Of a stretch of DNA of 14,355 nt, positions 11,600 to 14,355 are shown piece by piece. Source of the stretch: an uncultured Eubacteriales bacterium (GTDB taxonomy: Bacteria; Bacillota; Clostridia; Lachnospirales; CAG-274); NCBI GenBank assembly GCA_902497185.1, contig CABVEG010000013.1:1-14355 (forward strand). Direction: 5' to 3'. The position numbers were made by a program, and so were the translations under genes. Every line of letters begins with the position of its first letter. Within the stretch, counting starts at the first letter, position 1. Below the pieces are notes generated by a model. It saw nothing but the letters and a program-made list of their open reading frames with translations, searched no databases and was not told where the DNA came from.

Positions 11600-13033
11600 T
11601 CAAGGAATTTGGAGTACATCACCGGGATGGTAAACACTTGATGTTGTCATACCGTTTGCATCCAAAATCTTCTGCCATAATTCCTCTGTGTATTGACCAT
11701 ATACTGCCGTACAGATTTTAGAACCGTTGTCACCTGACTTAACAGTATATGTTGAACCTGATGCGCTGCCTGTAGATGAGCTTTCACCTGCAGGAGCAGT
11801 ACCTGTTATAGTTGTTGATGATGTTCCTGATGAAGATGTGGATGTAGGTTCACCGGTGTTTGCTGTACCGCCATTTTTCAATCTTTCGTTTTCAGCAGTA
11901 AGAGCATCAACCTTAGCCTTTAATTCATTGACTTCCTCATCACTGCTGCCTGATGCGCCATTATTAAGCTCATTAATCTGAGTATTTGCACTTTCAAGCT
12001 TTTTTATGTTTGAATAATTGCTTGCAGCAAAAAAGGCAGTTGAACATACAAGGGCAATAATTACAATGGCATTTAAAACCTTTTTAAATACAGAGCCGCC
12101 CTCGTCATAGTCATCATACTCGTCATCGTAGTAGTCGTCATCATCGTCAAATTCGTCATCATCAAATTCATCATCGTCCTCAAAAGGATCACTTTTTTTA
12201 CGCTTAAAGAAGTTTCCGAATTTACTCTTCTTTTCTTCTTCTTCAAAGTTGTCCTCATAGTCGTCATCATCAACATCATCAATGTTGATTTCAGGAGCTT
12301 TTTTATCCTCAGCAGGTGGTTCAGCCTGTTTACGTCTGCGGCGAGGTACAGCTTCAACCTCAACTTCATCATCAAAAAATTCTCGTCTCATTTCTTCAGT
12401 ATCCTCCTTTTCGGATGCCTCGGCTTTAACCGGAGTAATAACTATTGTAGGCTCCGGTTCAGGCATTTCAGCCTTTTTTACTTCCTCAGCCTTTTGGTTT
12501 TCCTGTGCCGAAACTTTCTCCTGTGGTTCGGTATCCTCATAAGTCTTTTCTTGGACAGTTTTTTCTTTAATATTTTCAACAATATCCTCTGTTTTGGCTG
12601 ACTTAATTTCTTCCTCGTAAGCTCCATCTTCACTGACAGATTCTGTAGGTATTTCTTCCGTTACGGCCTTCTTATCTAAAGGCTCTTCAATATTATTATG
12701 ATGCTCTGCCTTTGGCAGTATGGAAGTTAACTTATGTAACTTATCAACTACGGAAACCTTTTCCTCCTTAGGGTGGTGCTCCTTTTCACTGTCCTTAGCC
12801 TTTTCCTTTTCAATCTCACGGATGTAATCATCATCAGCAAAGTACAGTGTAGTATCTCTGTTGCCTGCACCAAAATAATTTTTGCCGCTTTCATCAACAT
12901 AATCTTCGAGCAGCTTGCTAACAGTCTGCTTAGTCTGCTCAGGTGTATAAGCACTGAGAGCCTCTTCAAGTCTTTTGCTCTTTTTCTCTGCAAGTGACTT
13001 GCTATCTAAGCCGCTGTTTTTATACTGGGCCAT
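11600..13033 (-). CDS. Single-pass membrane protein with acidic cytoplasmic region and C-terminal LysM
   Basis: The protein has 477 residues from the ATG at 13033, 6 nt after GGAGG. It has a 310-residue hydrophilic N-terminal part, rich in Glu/Lys, ending in an Asp/Glu-rich tract (about 252-311). One transmembrane helix follows (about 318-338), then a coiled coil (about 344-387), a Ser/Thr/Gly linker (388-427) and one LysM domain at the extreme C-terminus (428-477: YTVKSGDNGSKI through HPGDVLQIP). With no signal peptide, the N-terminus should be inside and LysM outside, bound to peptidoglycan. No catalytic domain is present, so it looks like a wall-anchoring or scaffold protein. The acidic tract is coded by a long GAT/GAC/GAA repeat-like stretch. 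I know no established gene symbol. Confidence 0.85.
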   Translation of the reverse strand: MAQYKNSGLDSKSLAEKKSKRLEEALSAYTPEQTKQTVSKLLEDYVDESGKNYFGAGNRDTTLYFADDDYIREIEKEKAKDSEKEHHPKEEKVSVVDKLHKLTSILPKAEHHNNIEEPLDKKAVTEEIPTESVSEDGAYEEEIKSAKTEDIVENIKEKTVQEKTYEDTEPQEKVSAQENQKAEEVKKAEMPEPEPTIVITPVKAEASEKEDTEEMRREFFDDEVEVEAVPRRRRKQAEPPAEDKKAPEINIDDVDDDDYEDNFEEEEKKSKFGNFFKRKKSDPFEDDDEFDDDEFDDDDDYYDDEYDDYDEGGSVFKKVLNAIVIIALVCSTAFFAASNYSNIKKLESANTQINELNNGASGSSDEEVNELKAKVDALTAENERLKNGGTANTGEPTSTSSSGTSSTTITGTAPAGESSSTGSASGSTYTVKSGDNGSKICTAVYGQYTEELWQKILDANGMTTSSVYHPGDVLQIP

Positions 13034-13063
13034 ACTATTCCTCCTTAGTTTACTTATTACTAT

Positions 13064-13092
13064 ATTTTAATTGTTAATATATAAAATGTCAA
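13064..13092 (-). promoter_or_regulatory. Promoter of the lysM-rho unit
   Basis: On the minus strand there is a TTGACA -35 box (13087-13092), a 17-bp spacer and a TAAAAT -10 box (13064-13069), upstream of the ribosome site. A second weaker candidate (TTGTAA, 17 bp, TATACT) lies about 50 bp further upstream. I see no clear terminator between spmB and this promoter. Confidence 0.65.
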
Positions 13093-13183
13093 GAATAATT
13101 AGAAATCACAACTTTACATTATAAGTATACAACATTTACAATGAAATTACAACTTTTTTATTTTATTTTAATGAAAGGAATGT

Positions 13184-13714
13184 TTATCCCCACATATAGC
13201 GACAAAGCAAAAGTGCAGAAATAACTCCTGCAAAATTGGCAAAAAGTGCACCTGCAAGGGTATAACGAGTCTTTGTAATTCTTACTGACATAAAATAAAC
13301 ACTCATTGTATAAAATACGGTTTCCGTGCAGCTCATCATTACAGATACAAAACGTCCCACAAAGCTGTCAGGTCCATAATTTTTAAAAATATCCAAAAGT
13401 ATTCCCGTGCTGGCTGAAGAGGAAATAAGGCGCATAAAAGTTATAGGTACAGCCTCTTCAGGGAAGCCTGTTGCCTTTGCCAAAGGAACAAAAAGCTTAA
13501 CAAGGAGGTCAAGGGCGCCGCTTGACCTTAAAATACCTATTGCCATCATAAGACCTATAAGTGTAGGCAATATATCAAGTACTGTTGAAAAGCCTTCTTT
13601 TGCTCCCTCTATAAAACTTTCATAAACATCAATTTTTCTGCTGTAGCCAAAGGCAAGTATGTATACAATGACCATGGGCATAATCAAATCCGAAAGCAAA
13701 GCTATTAGTTTCAT
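13184..13714 (-). CDS. spmB: Spore maturation protein B
   Basis: The protein has 176 residues, near the 178 of B. subtilis SpmB. It is a polytopic membrane protein of the nucleoside-recognition (Gate) family with about four or five hydrophobic segments. Landmarks are EGAKEGFSTVLDILPTLIGL (about 37-56), a conserved PITFMRLISSSAS region and SCTETVFYTMSVYF (about 128-141). With SpmA it is needed for full dehydration, and so heat resistance, of the spore core in B. subtilis. Its ATG overlaps the spmA stop by 4 bp (ATGA) with GGAGA upstream, so the pair is coupled. Confidence 0.95.
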   Translation of the reverse strand: MKLIALLSDLIMPMVIVYILAFGYSRKIDVYESFIEGAKEGFSTVLDILPTLIGLMMAIGILRSSGALDLLVKLFVPLAKATGFPEEAVPITFMRLISSSASTGILLDIFKNYGPDSFVGRFVSVMMSCTETVFYTMSVYFMSVRITKTRYTLAGALFANFAGVISALLLCRYMWG

Positions 13715-14286
13715 TTTCCAATCTCCATTATTTTTGCAAAAATTATAGCGGCAAGAGTAGATACAAGGGTTGTGGCAATTCCGGGACCTATGATTTCAGA
13801 CGGGTTTGCAGAATTGTACTGGCTTCGGTAAGCTATTATATTTATGCTTACAAGCTGCAAAGAGGACATATTAAATATCATAAACATACACATTGGCACA
13901 CTTGCCTTATCCTTGTGACGATTAAGTTTTTGCAACTCCTTCATTGCAGAAATTCCTGCCGGAGTTGCTGCCCATCCAAGCCCCAATATATTTGCTATTA
14001 CATTGGTTGATATGTATTCCATAGCCTTGTGGTTTTCAGGCACGGTAGGAAAAAGCCATTTAAGAAAAGGCTTCATTTTATCTGAAAGGTTTTTTATAAG
14101 CCCTGCTTTTTCGCCTATTTTCATTATGCCGGTCCACATTGACATAACACCAAGCATTGTTATAGCCAGGCTTACGGCTTCTCTTGCGGAATTAATTGCA
14201 CCATTTGTTACTTCAGCCATATTTCCGGTGAATGCCGCAGTGACTATGCCTATGAATATCATTGCTCCCCATAGATAATTTAACAT
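13711..14286 (-). CDS. spmA: Spore maturation protein A
   Basis: The protein has 191 residues from the ATG at 14286, 6 nt after AGGAGG, and is similar in length to B. subtilis SpmA (about 196). It is a polytopic membrane protein of the same Gate superfamily. Landmarks are MLNYLWGAMIFIGI at the N-terminus, GAINSAREAVSLAITMLGVM (about 29-48), MWTGIMKIGEKAGL and NILGLGWAATPAG. It acts with SpmB in spore core dehydration. The operon is expected to be under sporulation control; I do not see a clear promoter in the 69 bp left before the window edge, which holds a palindromic repeat. Confidence 0.95.
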   Translation of the reverse strand: MLNYLWGAMIFIGIVTAAFTGNMAEVTNGAINSAREAVSLAITMLGVMSMWTGIMKIGEKAGLIKNLSDKMKPFLKWLFPTVPENHKAMEYISTNVIANILGLGWAATPAGISAMKELQKLNRHKDKASVPMCMFMIFNMSSLQLVSINIIAYRSQYNSANPSEIIGPGIATTLVSTLAAIIFAKIMEIGK

Positions 14287-14334
14287 ATATGACCTCCTAA
14301 AAATTATAATTTAGCTTATCTTTGCAGTTACAAC

Positions 14335-14353
14335 GGACGACCACTGGTCGCCC
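14335..14353. repeat. GC-rich palindromic repeat upstream of spmA
   Basis: GGACGACCA (14335-14343) and TGGTCGCCC (14345-14353) are reverse complements with one mismatch that becomes a G-U pair on the minus strand. The GC content is far above that of the flanks. I recall similar GGGCGACCA/TGGTCGCCC palindromes as dispersed repeats in clostridial genomes, but I cannot check copy number here. It may continue past the window edge. Confidence 0.5.
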
Positions 14354-14355
14354 CT

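Noticed and set aside
12073..12375. Met/Leu/Thr-rich minus-strand frame of 100 codons
   Set aside because: It is a shifted frame of the Asp/Glu-rich tract of the LysM protein; GAT/GAC repeats read as Met/Thr in that frame.
1..14355. CRISPR array, tRNA or rRNA genes
   Set aside because: I found no regularly spaced direct repeats and no recognisable tRNA cloverleaf or rRNA sequence.

Overview
The window comes from a low-GC, endospore-forming Firmicute of the Clostridia type. It carries a sigma-K segment, SpmA/SpmB, AT-rich intergenic DNA with canonical TTGACA/TATAAT promoters and strong GGAGG ribosome sites. I cannot name the genus. The window falls into two parts that meet near position 9460.

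Positions 1 to about 9460 look accessory. From left to right they hold the tail of an unrecognised protein, then an XRE-type repressor divergent from a six-gene operon (860-3773). That operon encodes two tiny zinc-ribbon proteins, a classical AAA+ ATPase, a small membrane-anchored protein, a soluble 140-aa protein and a 254-aa membrane protein. Three copies of an AACTATAGTT-like site lie in the shared promoter region. After a structured, mostly non-coding stretch come a 53-aa protein, a large serine recombinase with two extra C-terminal helix-turn-helix domains, a self-inhibited Fic AMP-transferase with a winged-helix tail, and a minus-strand bcp-yaaA pair linked to peroxide defence.

At 9459-9809 lies only the 3' part of sigK, from Asn-Glu-Ile-Leu-Met to the stop. 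Its homology begins at an AATGA, which is the core reported for excision of the skin element from Bacillus subtilis sigK. The simplest reading is that 9459 is the right end of a sigK-intervening (skin-like) element. The left side would then be element DNA, and the 5' part of sigK would lie upstream of the window. The recombinase is the obvious candidate excision enzyme and the 53-aa protein a possible directionality factor. The AAA+ operon, Fic protein and bcp-yaaA pair would be cargo. The other junction is not in view, so this remains an inference.

Positions 9810-14355 are ordinary chromosomal housekeeping genes on the minus strand: spmA-spmB (spore dehydration), then a LysM membrane protein immediately followed by rho, then rpmE with its own promoter and a small leader hairpin. 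A GC-rich palindrome unlike its surroundings sits at the right edge.
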